The notes: generated by a model not told the origin, from the letters alone. A stretch of 64,000 bases of DNA from Rhizoctonia solani (GCF_016906535.1 NC_057373.1:1302001-1366000), one strand, 5' to 3'. Positions 34,101-45,600 are shown, counted from the first letter of the stretch. Translations and numbers: made by a program.

Positions 34101-34964
34101 CCTGACTCTCGACTTATGGTGATTACTGGACCAAACATGGCAAGTGTAGTCTATATGCACCACATTCCTTCCTCTAAACTCACAGATCACGCTACTATTC
34201 CGCCCGCTCCACCCAATTTTGTCTGGCCTTAATATAGGCCGGAAAATCCACTGTCCTACGGCAATCTGCACTTATCGCAATTCTCGCTCAGACTGGTTCT
34301 TTTGTACCCGCTGACTATGCGGAAATCGGCGTCGTCGATCGCGTGTTTTCAAGGATTGGAGCTCGTGATGACCTATTCCGTGACCGAAGTACGTTTATGG
34401 TTGAAATGCTCGAGGCAGGCGAGATTCTCCGCAGGGCTACTGAGCGTTCGCTGGTTATTATGGACGAAGTCGGGCGTGGGACAACAGTGAGAGACGGGCT
34501 GGCTATCGCTTTTGCAACGCACATCATTTGCACTCTAAAAATCGATGCCGAGCCATGTTTGCGACACATTTTCACGAAGTCGCGATATGCTTGGATACTA
34601 CGAGACTCTGACTGACTCTGCGGTGCAGCCACCCGGAAATCCGAACATGCAATCACTCGAATCAGTTATCACGCCCCACTGCGCCCGCCCGCATATATCC
34701 TTCTTTTGCACCGATATCACCTCGACCGGCGACTCGATCACAGACGAGTTTACTTACTCTCATAGGCTACAACCAGGCGTTAATAGGGAGAGCCACGGGT
34801 TACGAGTCGCCCAACTCGGTGGCATGCCGAGCAGTGCGGTAGAGGTTGCGAGACGTGTCATGGAGAGACTTAGGGATAACGGACCCACTGAGATCGCAGC
34901 AGCGACAGGCAATCTGTTCTGCAAGTGGGGCTTGGCCTCGGACTTGGGAACAGGGATGCAATGA
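31192..34964 (+). CDS. MSH1: Mitochondrial MutS homologue MSH1 (frame broken at several points)
   Basis: DNA mismatch-binding ATPase that maintains mitochondrial DNA. After a basic, Ser/Lys-rich leader, the MutS domain I reads [18 protein letters not shown] (about 31830) and [12 protein letters not shown], then [13 protein letters not shown] (about 32120) and [13 protein letters not shown]. The lever region has [20 protein letters not shown] (about 32730). [20 protein letters not shown] is near 33860, [10 protein letters not shown] near 34030. The ATPase has LMVITGPNM joined to AGKSTVLRQ across a GC-AG intron (34140-34237), then [20 protein letters not shown], Walker [13 protein letters not shown] (about 34450) and FATHFHEV. 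C-terminus: [12 protein letters not shown]. The frame slips at 32072-32079 (A run), about 32254, about 34063, 34537-34541 (A run) and about 34584, each repaired by one base. The start is uncertain. It is either an artefact-riddled real gene or a decaying one. Confidence 0.85.
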
Positions 34965-35285
34965 GGAAATTGGAGAAGATTTCTAGAGCTAAATCATTCT
35001 CTAAACATGATCAGACATCACACCATTGCTTTTGTTCATTACATATATTCAATTGGAGAGCGCATCCGGCATAACTGACTCCAGGAGGCGACATAGATAA
35101 TGAGTTACAGGTTATTTGATACAATAGATAGGGTGGATCGTATAGATCACAGGGCAAGTTAGGCTGAACGAGTAAGAGAGAGCGATACGAAAATCTAACA
35201 TGGGCACCAATGAAACCAGCCAACGACCCAAAAAGGAAACTCTGAACGAATCGATAATATATGCATAGGTCATTCCAGGGATAAT

Positions 35286-36825
35286 TCATGTAGTATAAAC
35301 CTTGACGCTCTTGACCTCCCAATCTACAGAGAAAAGACTATCAATCGAGGTAATAAATCATGTGGGACTTGGAGCTTACACGCATCTGTGAAAGCAGCGC
35401 CATTGTTCCGTATGTAATCGAGGCAGTTGCTGACACCCGTAGAAGCTGAGCAGCTCTCCGTTTGGCCGCCAGCCCCAGCTGCCGTCCAGGACCCTACAGA
35501 ACCTGCCCAGTCGCCACTGACAGAATTATCAGACCCCGTATACAGTTACAACATAAAAGCCTTTACTTACCAGATCGTAGACGTAAATATGATTTGGTGG
35601 TTCTTCAAATACGTTGCGGGGTCACAGGTGTGCTGGGCCAGTTGCCAGAAGGTGTGCCCCAAGTTGAAGGCTGAGGTGCTTCGGAGGTGATGTCCGACGG
35701 GATAGCATTACGAGGGAAAAAGTACACGGATACACCGGTAGATTGCCACAACACTGTAATGTGTCAGTTTCCCGAAAGCATAGGCTAGGAAATATTTAAC
35801 TTACGGGCATACGCACCGCCCCCATTGTCGTTGAAAGGTTTGCCGTAGCTGTTGGACTGGGTACTGAGTTGCCCACACCCCATGTTGCCCGTTTCTTCTG
35901 CAGCACAATTTGTTGAAGCAGCCAAGGTGCCAGTGGATCCATAGTCATTGGATATAGTGCATCCGACGGCCGTGTGCAAGGATGCCTGGTTCCGAACATA
36001 ACCATTCACACCTTCAACGATATCTATTTCACCGTTATGAGGCCAATTCGGCACGTCGGTTGTCCACCAAGCGGGCCAAGTACCACATCCATGAGGCATG
36101 TGGACCGCATCGAGGATAGCAAGACCGCCATTCATAATATACTTTGATGAGATTCGAACAGATCTACGATTACCAGTGACCTGTGTCGTATTCTCTATAC
36201 GCATTATAGCGTGTCCTTCGGATGTGATCTCGATAAGTCCAGCATTCTGGGCATTTTCTCGGCTCTGATAGTCGACGGCGCCTGGGCGATAAATAAGCTC
36301 TGAGAAGACATAAATGAATTATAGTTGAAACACACCATTTGTGGGGTCGCTCGCTGACCAAAAGTCCCATTGGTCGAAAAAATTGCTGCCTTCCATTCTT
36401 TGCTGAAGCCTCCAAGTGGAGCTTGGGGTAGCAGCTGAGGATGTGGCTGTGGAGGTCGAAGTCGAGGTCGAGGTCGGGCTAGAGCTAGAGCTAGGGGAGC
36501 TGGGGGCCGATGTAGTCGAAGCTCGAGTTGTAGTAGGGCTTGTGGAACCACTCGTAGATGTGCGAGTACTCGTCGACGAACGAGTGGTTGAAGAACCCGT
36601 TATCGATGTGGAATTGCCCCCACCAGGATATCCGTTGCTTGGACGAATGCATCGCTTGACAAGCTGGCCGGGTATGCGGCGATGGAAGGCACGGCGTGGG
36701 TGAGAGCTAGAAAGCGCACGGAACGATATACTCAAATCCCGCATAAAGGAATCCACTACATTGAGCGATTGAGCTGCTGAAGGTATCGCAAGAGCTGCGA
36801 GTGCGAGAACGATAGTTGGTTTCAT
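35286..36825 (-). CDS. Secreted GH16 beta-glucanase, copy 1
   Basis: Predicted endo-1,3(4)-beta-glucanase acting on cell-wall glucans. The start at 36825 gives a signal peptide (MKPTIVLALAALAIPSAAQS), then a conserved N-terminal module with VVDSFMRDLSISF, HPRRAFHRR and a dibasic QLVKRCIR, then a Ser/Thr/Pro linker. The GH16 domain starts near MEGSNFFDQWDFWSASDP, with ILDAVHMPHGCGTWPAWW, catalytic core HNGEIDIVEGVN (nucleophile and acid/base Glu, about 36030), and NDNGGGAYA. After introns come STGVSVYFFPRNAIPSDI, WGTPSGNW, CDPATYLKNHQIIF, and the last exon WEVKSVKVYTT, stopping at 35286. The frame slips near 35638 (GNW to AQHTCDP), repaired by one base. It is a close paralogue of the plus-strand gene at 42581. 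Confidence 0.88.
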
Positions 36826-37687
36826 TGAGGTCGTAACGAGTGGTAAATATGTCGTCTATTGGGAAAAGATGTCTAGATGGGAGAGAAAGCTCGTATTGGA
36901 CCAGCCAAGAGGGGTCGATCGTCTGGTTCGTGAAGGAGAGAATGATTCTCGCAGACCTGTTTATACTTCCCAAGTGAGAAACATTCGCTATCCACGCGGC
37001 AACCGACCAGACCGGCCAAGATTCCTCAGGGTTGGCATCGGTACTACTTGGCACTCGTCCGCGCAAGCTCTCCCCAGTTCCCCGGGTCTGAAGTAAAAGT
37101 ACCAATTGCAAAGGCTCGAGCTCCAGATTAGTTTCGCTCCACCCCCGCACTCCATGGTGGGTTTTCTTCTAGGAGGAAATAAGGTTAGCACTTTGGGAGC
37201 GAGTCGCCGGGGACCCTTAATGCCGAGCTAGCCGTGGCTAACCGATCAGTAAACAAGGTCACGTGAGCGGCCTGCCTCGAGGCACGAGATCTTTTGGCTC
37301 ATTCTCGAACTGCGTTCAAGACGACAGCCGAGTCCATAGATAAGCTTACACATCTAGAAGCATCCGATTTCCCGTCCGCAGTCATAGAAAACCTGTGTTT
37401 TACGCCGTGGGCTTGATGATTCACACCCACCACGATATCATGACACATTCCACGCGTTTTTCAACCCAATTAACCATGCACCGCGTTTGTAAGTAGTCAA
37501 AAGGTACCTATTTATATTGAAATATTCCCAAATTTATAAACGAAGAATCTGTACGTTCCAGCTACTTTTAACAAGCCTATTGATATTGAAATCATTATCA
37601 TTTCCTAACAGTAGCCACGCATCCACAAGATATTCAGACCAGATAAAACCAAATGCTAAATAAATCACCATTGAAATACATCAAAAT
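36826..37687. other. Intergenic stretch upstream of GH16 copy 1
   Basis: Holds the GH16 copy 1 promoter and the 3' region of the siderophore transporter; no coding frame recognised on either strand. Confidence 0.4.
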
Positions 37688-39463
37688 CTAAGCGGTCGTA
37701 TTTTCAGGAGCCTTGTGGCCCAACCTCTCCTCCTCGGACAAACTCTGCCTCTCATCGACCTTGTAGTTCCTCAAGAACAGAGAAGCAACAAACACAATAA
37801 GCGAAAGACAGAGACCTGTGATGGCCAAGTATCTCTGAACATCACTGTACGCGGCGATCACTGCAGTTCTCTCAGGTGTCCCGACCGGGTGGGAGGCGAT
37901 ATAGGTGAGAGGAGATGCATAGACGCTAGCAGCAGCCGTCGCATCGCCCAAGCGCTGCGCCAGTTTCTTGGGAAGTGTTTGGGTCCAGATAGCGGTAGAG
38001 ATCGCATTACCCAACGCCGACCCGATCTGATAGAACGAAAGGTACAGCGCGGTCATGGTCGCCATTTGTTCGTGGCTTGAAGCAGCCTGGACGAGCGCCT
38101 GGGTGGGGTAAGGGAACAAACCACCGCCGAAACCGAGCACTATTTGAGCACCAATCATTCCCGGCGTTCCTGCACTACCGTCGCGGAACTTGATCAGGAG
38201 GCCCATGGCAAGGATGAAAATGAGTGTGCCGGCAACGACAAATGGCTTGATGTATCGGACTTGCGAATGACGAGTCCAGCGGCTGCGCCCACTAACACAG
38301 AGGTAAAGGAGTAGAGCGAAGTAATGCGAGTAGCCGAGACCACGCTCTCGTCGAATGATACGGCCAGTACAGTGTAGAGAAAATCGCCCTGGAGGTACCA
38401 TGACATGTTAAGGCCAACAGCGACGATCATACCCGCGAGGATCGTACGGTTGGTGAACTGGTCAAAGGGAACAGCAGGGTACTTGGCAAACTTGATCTCC
38501 CAAATAAAGAACGCAGGAACGCAAACCACGACGCCGATAACGAGCATAACAATAATATGCGCACTCTTCCATGTATCCTTGGTACCAGCAGCGAGGGTAA
38601 GCGGGAGAAGAACAAGAGAGAGCATAGCAGCGAGCAAAATCATGCCGATGACATCAAGTTCCCAGGTCAACTCGATAAAAGATTCGACGAAGCTGCGTTT
38701 ATTTGGTACCGACTTGGGAACGAGCTTCCCTTCGCGCTTGGCGCGATAACGAGCATATATGACCGAACCAGCGACAGGAGCAGCGCATACAGGAAGAATG
38801 ATGCACCACATCCCAATACCCCATCTCCAACCGGCATGGAGGAGGACCGCGGAAGCGAGGTCGCCGGATACCCATGTATTGATAATGAATGGTAGCGCAG
38901 GGATATATGAGAAAAGAACGCGGTCCTTCAAACCGGTAAGGTCTGCAATCAGGACTTCGATGAGGAGCATAAGCCCCGTGTACCCAATTTGGTAGAACAA
39001 CTGGCCAGTCACGAACATCCGTACGCCATTGGAAGCTGCGACGAGGATCGTACCAAAGACGTAAAAGGTCGTAGCGAACAAGATGAGCTCTAAACGACCA
39101 AAACGATCGGCGACGCGCGCATAAGGAGGCTGGATAGCGGCGCCGCAGATGGCGCGGACAGTATTGAACGTGCCCAAGAGTGAATGCTGGGCATAGTCGT
39201 TAGTCGCGTAGGTCTGGTATGTGTAACGCGTTTGACCATCGAGTCCGTAAGCATACGCAACAAGAAATACGCCAAAGAAAAGGAGGCATTTTGATTTGAG
39301 GTCAAAAGACGACGAAATAGCCGCGATCCTACGGACACCCTCGCGTGTGCGTCGTTGCTGTCCTCAGTCTCAGAGTATGCGGACGGATATGGTGCGCAGA
39401 CTTCTCGTCCGAGGACAAACTAGTCTTTCGATGCGGCGGCGATTGGGGAGGAACAGCAGCCAT
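37688..39463 (-). CDS. MFS siderophore-iron transporter (SIT family)
   Basis: Imports ferric siderophores with proton symport at the plasma membrane. A probable start at 39463 (MAAVPPQSPPHRKTSLSS) leads to a polar N-terminus, then VRRIAAISSSFD and the family signature VAYAYGLDGQTRYTYQTYAT (about 39240). Next are GTFNTVRAICGAAIQPPYA, RFGRLELILFATTFYVFG, many hydrophobic helices (about 14 predicted by eye), and TPGMIGAQIVLGFGGGLFPY. The C-terminus is LSEEERLGHKAPENTTA at 37688. The frame slips near 39338-39340 (a CCC run on plus) and near 38262 (VIRK to QVRYIKPFVV), each repaired by one base. The core is one exon of about 980 bases. Without those slips, length is typical for SIT proteins (about 590 residues). 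Confidence 0.85.
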
Positions 39464-39906
39464 ATTCAAAAAAGAAGCCGACAAGGAGGGACGACGAGGC
39501 TCTCCCCCCTTCTCAATCTCCACTTCTTATATCTTCAGTCGCTCGCATAACGGTGGTTCGATGGGTTCGGTCCATCTCGGGCGACTGAAAGTTCCCGGTG
39601 AGGAGCCTCTTACGACATCATATCTGATAATTGATCTTATCAGCATTATTGGCGTTCCTGATCAGCGCGCCAGTGTTTCAAGCTGAAAATTATCTGGGCC
39701 GCAGATTAACCAAGTAACAATACCTCCTAATGAAAATGAAGAAAAAACGGTTGTTCAGCAGAGTACCCCCGCGGGGAAAAGCGGACAAGCACGAGCCGGA
39801 ACGGCATGGGATGGAATTCCGAAAGGTACGCGACGGCTCGGCTTGGCGCCTGAAGTTACTATGTGGGTCTAGAATTGTGTATATTATTTTCCTACATAGG
39901 TAAAAT
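39464..39906. other. Intergenic stretch, siderophore transporter promoter
   Basis: 443 bp. It includes a GATA-type core, TTGATCTTATCAGC near 39632-39645 (TTATC is a reverse GATA). Fungal siderophore genes are typically controlled by GATA repressors such as SreA/Sre1, so this site is a candidate, not proof. No gene seen. Confidence 0.4.
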
Positions 39907-42114
39907 TTATATACTAGTATTGACTCTCCATTGCGAACGCTTCAACGCTGTATATGCGCCATCAGTATGAAAATAAGGCAAATGTCGTAGCGACGAACCT
40001 TGAAGTCGTTTCGCAGTTGGCCAGATGTAGAAAACTAATATAGAGGCACCCAAGCCGATACATATCCAAGATACAATGTAGTATCCGTCTCGTTCGGTTA
40101 CGCACGTACCACCCAAGTCGGTGCACGTTGCCTTACCGTGTTCGGATACACACTCGGTGGCTATGGTACAATGTGATATTAACAACCAGCATATCTCCCA
40201 AGAGTCATATCAGACTAACCCTTCATGAGGATCTCAGACCCCTCTTGTTCAACATGGCATGTCGCCTCGCTAAACATATCTACTCCCTTGAGCACAAAGT
40301 ACCGCGGCCAAGTTCCACCGAGGTTGCTGACGGTATTCAGGAGCTATTACCAGTTCAGCAACGGTACCCGTTTAACCCGCAATATCACCTACAGTCATAT
40401 AGGTTCCTCCAATGAGCGGGTCCGAAATCTGAGTATGGAAAGCCGAAACACCGACAAATTGTACCGTCCTAAAAATCTGGTCAACAGCCTGGTTCGAACG
40501 TGATTAAAATATGCTTACGAAGAGAAAGAACCGAGGACCGTAAAAGCTACGATTCCCCAAAAGTAGCTCGACGGAACAGGTTGATGTTTGGGAAGAAATA
40601 GACGAGTGCCATAGCGCCAGCGGCAAATCCTAGCCGAACCCAAAATGCCCAGAGCCACGGACGGAGTGGGCGTGAGCCACGAGACCAGGAGGCTGCGTAC
40701 CACCCGCCAATAATTTGGGCTGGAAAGTCGATGAGTACAGCTAAAGCGAGGTCTTCTTTGCTGAGCCCCTTTTCAACGAGTTTGAGCGATGTGACGGCAT
40801 CGTTGGCTTGAAACCCAATTTTGGCGACTAGATGAATGATACAAATGGATTGGACGTCTAGAGAGGAATGAAAAACGATGGTTTAGGCCACTGAGTGTTC
40901 AAAAAGAAGTGTAATACAGACGTTTGAGCTTGCAGATACTCCACATGATCTCATACACTTTCTTGAGGTTGAGGTCTGGGTCGTCCGCTGCAACTGGGTC
41001 TTCCTTCTTGAAAATCAAAAGGCCAAGTGTGACGGCGTAACAAGCGAAGCCCCAGAACTGAAGATATGCGCCAAGAGACAACAACGGTATCTCTGAAGGT
41101 ACACTGCGGAAGTATTTATTTCTAAAAGGAGAGTGAGCAAGTATAATGCAGAGATGGAAAAAAGACTCACGCAAAATCTGCGCTATTGAATGCCAAGAAT
41201 ACAGTGAAAGAAAGGAAGTATCCTGTGTTTAATCCAATAGTTTGAGCTGTGGAAGCATAAGATAGATTTTCTTTGGAAAGGAGTGTCAAGGCCCAGCCGT
41301 CGACAGCAATATCTAAGGCGAATATCAATATATCGTATTTAGAGGAGAGAAAAAATCTTACCCTGAGTTGCAGCAAGGAATACGAGAGATGTAAAGATAG
41401 TGGTAAGTTGGTTGACGTCTGGCTCCGGCTGCACAGGTAATGTCAATTATTTAACAATGGGACCTCCAGAAATATGTACTCACAACATCTATCAAGCTCT
41501 GTACATGTGAGCTCATCCAGAGCATGAGTGAGCCGATGATAAATTGCATTGGAACGATCCAGCTTTTGCGTCTTCCAATTGTTGGGCTGAAAACTGAGTC
41601 GACAATTGGGCTCCAAAATAATTTGAGACTGTAAGGGTATGTGGCCAGAGAGAACGCCCCAAGCTGTGAATAGCTAAGTTTGGATTTTAAAAGGAATGGG
41701 ATGGAGCCGAATGCGAGACCGATTGGGATGCCTTGAATTAGATCTACCATAACGATGATCAGCACCGAACCAAGTTATGTTGGAGACGCACATACATAGA
41801 GTAATAAGTAATGCCATAGCAGCCTTGTCCTTTGAAGACATTGGAGCCTTAAGTCTCTTCTCCTCATCGTGGTGTTCAGGCTCGGGCTCCAGTCCTTCGG
41901 CCGCCGCTTGCCGCTCGCTTTCTCCAAGCAAGCTCATGCTGACCTCTTCGTCCCCGACTTTGTCACTTTTTCTTCCATTGGCGCGAGAGGCACGTGCTTT
42001 AGTAGTTGAAGGGGAACTGAGGACCTCCATGTCGGTAGTAGGAGCGGGAGATGGAGATGGAGAGGGACGGGGCTTGTTGCGTTTACGCACAGAGCCAGTT
42101 TTTTGCGACGGCAT
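39907..42114 (-). CDS. Acetyl-CoA transporter-like membrane protein (SLC33A1/AT-1 family)
   Basis: Multi-spanning MFS-like protein; the human member moves acetyl-CoA into the ER lumen. The start at 42114 (MPSQKTGSVRKRNKPRPSPS; an in-frame ATG also lies at 42135) precedes a polar tail with HHDEEKRLKAPMSSKDKAA. The first helix is LLITLY joined to LIQGIPIGLAFGSIPFLLKS across a 50-nt intron, then YPYSLKLFWSPIVDSVF and RRKSWIVPMQFIIGS, all close to the family. Later exons include IAVDGWALTLLSKENLSYAS-like, QISDPLIGGTYMT, VSNLGGTWPRYFVLKG and a Cys-rich loop ECVSEHGKATCTDLGGTC followed by DGYYIVSWICIGLG. It ends at 39907. The frame slips near 40590-40592 (a GGG run), repaired by one base. About nine introns. 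Confidence 0.87.
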
Positions 42115-42580
42115 GCGGATTCGAACCTTATGCACTGCTCCCTCTATACAGTCAACGCTACAGCAACAGAGACTCAGCCAATCGAACTGTGGCCGCGTCT
42201 GCTAATTTCGGAATAAAGACAACTTTGGAAGAGACGTGGCGGATCGAGCTAGACGATGGGCGCTTAGCACAATTAAGCTGAGTCAGCCACGGGCAAGGTG
42301 AGCTGATTGGTCAGCATCTGTGGCTCTGCTCCGTCTGCCTTGGCCTGTCTCGCCTGGCCGCATTAGGACCGGTGCCTCGTGTCCGCAGCATGGAAAGGTA
42401 AATCAGGCTTGGCTTCTCTTTTCCATTGGTATTAAACACAGGGTACAGCACATCCCAATGTCCATCTTTACCCCCACCAATACAAGGCCTGACCAGCAGA
42501 GCTTTACATATTGCTTTCTGCTTGGCTGGCCGAGCTCTCTATAGAAACTCTCGCTCTGATTATAGACTTGTGATACGACG
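42115..42580. promoter_or_regulatory. Divergent promoter region, acetyl-CoA transporter / GH16 copy 2
   Basis: 466 bp between divergent starts; TATAGA lies near 42540 and C+T-rich stretches precede the GH16 ATG. No other gene is seen. Confidence 0.4.
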
Positions 42581-44368
42581 ATGAAGGCGTTCACTATTCT
42601 CGCATTTGCCGGCATTGCCGCGGCTCAGCTGCCATCTTTTGCAGACTCGCTCAATCTCGTAGACACATTTATGCATGACTTGCAAATCTCATTTCATGAA
42701 ATTACTGGAGACCATCCTCGTCGTTCTTTCCATAAGCGTACTCCCGGGAAATTGGCCAAACGATGCATTCGTCGGCCATCAGGCTACCCCGGGCCCGGAG
42801 GTAACACCACTACCACAACCCGTTCTGCTTCAGGATCCACATCCTCTACGCGAACATCTACTCGTGCGTCTGGATTACCTTCAATTTCAAGTACAACGCT
42901 AATCTCCTCATCGACGCTGGCGTCGACTACTTCTGATTTTGTTTCAACCATTCCCACGACACGCGCATTCCCTACGTTTTCTACTACCACATCAATCATT
43001 TCTACTTCTTCCGTGCCTGTTACTTCCACTATCTCTACTACTTCCACCACGCCCATATCTTCTACATCTGCCACCTCTTTCTTCCCACTTCCCATTCCTA
43101 CTTCAACATCTATAGGCACTACTACACGGACCTCGTCGAGTACTAGCTCATCGACTCGTACATCGAGCAGCGTCCCAAGTAGCACTTCAAGTAGCACATC
43201 ATCCGCACCCACTCCCAGTTCCACATGGACTCTACAAACCAGGATGGAAGGTAATACATTCTTTGATGGCTGGGAATTCTGGTCCTACCCAGATCCAACA
43301 AACGGTAACATTCCATCACCTCAAAGTCCCTCTTTTACTAAGACTATATCGACAACAGGTGCAGTAGACTATCAGAACCTAGATGGCTCCTCGTCCGCTG
43401 GACTGCATGAAATCAACTCGGACGGACACGCCATCATGCGCGTCGAAACCACGCAGCAAGTTTCAGGAAACCGCAAGTCCGTGCGTCTTCACTCGCATGT
43501 AACCTACAACGGTGGCTTGGTCATTCTTGATGCGGTGCACATGCCTTATGGCTGTGGAACGTGGCCTGCGTTCTGGTCCAACGGTCCCAACTGGCCCAAT
43601 GGCGGAGAGATCGATATCGTCGAGGGCGTTAATGATTACCAGACCAACCAAGCTTCGTTGCATACCAAATCAGGATGCACGATTCCCCAAGAGTATGGCT
43701 CAAGCGGGACGCTGGCTGCGAGTCTGAATTGTGCCGCGGACGAAACAGGTAATCAAGGATGTGGCCAACTCAATTCCAAGCCAAACAACTATGGCAAGTC
43801 CTTGAACGATAACGGAGGCGGAGTATATGCTAGTATGTTTCCACGTGCATTCACCCCTATTTTACCCGTTGCTTATTTGAACTTTGCAATTACAGTGAAG
43901 TGGGACAGATCCGGTATCTCCATCTATTTCTTCCCTCGGGATGAAATTCCATCGGACATCGAGAACGAAGCTCCACGCCCGGACAGGTGGGGCACTCCCG
44001 TGGGGAACTGGCCGGCGCAAAGTTGCGATCCGTTTGAGTTTATGAGCGATCACATCATGATCTTCGATACCACGCTTTGGTTCGTGTCGCATTTCTCCAA
44101 ACACGAAGCTTGAGGTCTTGACTGATCGACTTTTTTTTTTGCATGGCAGTGGCGATTGGGCTGGAAATGCATGGCAATCGAGTGGCATCGCCGGGCAGGC
44201 TCGAACCTGTGCGGACATGACGGGATATAACACCTGCCTTGATTATATCCGCAACGAGGGATCGAAGCTCAAGGATGCCTGTGAGTTCCAGATAAATCAA
44301 TTAAACCATAAACACGCTAAATTTTGCCCTCAGTCTGGGAAGTCAAGAGCGTCAAGCTATACACGTAA
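42581..44368 (+). CDS. Secreted GH16 beta-glucanase, copy 2, with long Ser/Thr linker
   Basis: Same architecture as the minus-strand copy at 35286-36825. Signal peptide MKAFTILAFAGIAAAQ, then a conserved module LVDTFMHDLQISFHE, HPRRSFHKR and dibasic KLAKRCIRR; then a Ser/Thr linker of about 130 residues (to about 43220), expected to be O-mannosylated. GH16 domain: MEGNTFFDGWEFWSYPDP, ILDAVHMPYGCGTWPAFW, catalytic NGGEIDIVEGVND (about 43600), CGQLNSKPNNYG, DNGGGVYA. Two introns (about 43305-43360 and 43833-43893) keep frame and contain no stop, so the main exon reads through them. Then CGDWAGNAWQSS after a T-rich intron near 44130 and WEVKSVKLYT, with the stop at 44368. No frame slip was seen. 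Confidence 0.9.
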
Positions 44369-45064
44369 CAGATTCAACACCCAATTCCATTGAATACAAT
44401 AACATAGAAAAATACACAAATCACTCGTTCAGGATCTTCGTTGTTGTTTTTCTCCGGGAGACTCTAGCTTTGGGTTATCTATTGACTTTATCTATCCGGT
44501 CGCTGCTATATGAAGCCACACATGGCTACCAGCACCCGGAATATCTATTGTATCGTTATAAGCTACCACTATCCTTGCACGTGTACCACGGCCCGTCTAG
44601 GCTGTGATGGTATAGATGAATTGAATGCCAATTGTAAATGAAGTACGGCTGTTCCCCGTAAGATAGTATTTGGATACACGCGCATATAACGTGGACTTGG
44701 CATACTCGGCATGGCACGCACTTAAATCGCGCTCACAGGGTGGAAACCTCTAAAAGACCAGATGGTATCGGCTTTAAAGGATTTACATAGCTTTTATAGC
44801 ACATGCCGCATACATTCACCATGAATATCCAATGAAATAGGTGGTCTTTAGTAAGCGATTCTCGTCGCCTTCAAATCAGTAAACTAATGATAAACCAAAT
44901 ACTTATAGATGTGTAATCTAATTTGCTTATTTTTGTTTGACCACAGCGAGCGGACCCGCCAGGACTAGCTTCCTATATAGTCATATGAACTCAGACATTT
45001 AAAAATACTCTGATACTCCAAATACATCTATGAGTTGTATGAGCTAGTATGACTATGTATTACA
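44369..45064. other. Intergenic stretch, no gene supported
   Basis: A+T-rich; many stops in all frames; 3' regions of two convergent genes. Confidence 0.45.
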
Positions 45065-45600
45065 TTACGCTAATTGCTGAAACCTGGACTCATATTCAAC
45101 GCGGTTTACCCGAACCGGAGATGCATTAATGCCGATTGGAATATACTTTGATTAGTCGGGGATGCTATTATTAAAGAAAGGAACCTACGGGGGCTATATA
45201 AACGATCTCGTGGGTAACGAACCATGGCTGGCGTCGAACAATGATCTTCTGCCAAAATTTTCCAGGATAGCCACCTAGGGTAGTATACTTCCAGACTTAC
45301 AAACATGAGACCATTGTGCCTTCCCATTCTCTGATGTGCTGATTTTCTTCATGAAGGTGTCGCTAACGATGTCGTTTGTCATTCTTCTCCACAAAGAAGG
45401 CACTTGAGTGGAATCCATGATCACTGCTTATGATCCGATGTTTGTTGACCATGAATCGATAGGTTCCGGAATGCCTGGTGACGATTCCAACGCGGGTACA
45501 TTGGATATGGCGGTGGTTGCAGGATGTAACCGTAGTTTGGAATGGTAAATTTTTGGGTTGACAAAATTCATCATTTTTGATCCGATTCACTAATTATGAG
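45065..45600 (-). CDS. Unrecognised split gene (partial model)
   Basis: A minus-strand reading supported by composition and splice signals. A first stretch is Tyr/Pro-rich (NYGYILQPPPYPMYPRWNRH, about 45540-45480). It joins, after one apparent missing base near 45435, to MDSTQVPSLWRRMTNDIVSD and TFMKKISTSENGKAQWSHV, which ends at a gtaagt donor near 45300. The next exon after ttttggcag reads KIIVRRQPWFVTHEIVYIAP, and the last gives YIPIGINASPVRVNRVEYES then RFQQLA, with the stop at 45065. I do not recognise the family. The 5' end lies upstream, perhaps as far as 46050. Confidence 0.4.

Noticed and set aside
42784..43224. Val/Glu-rich 146-codon minus frame
   Set aside because: Antisense to the Ser/Thr linker of GH16 copy 2; low complexity gives open antisense frames.
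44369..45064. Possible transposon remnant in A+T-rich gap
   Set aside because: No terminal repeats, target duplications or transposase-like residues were seen.
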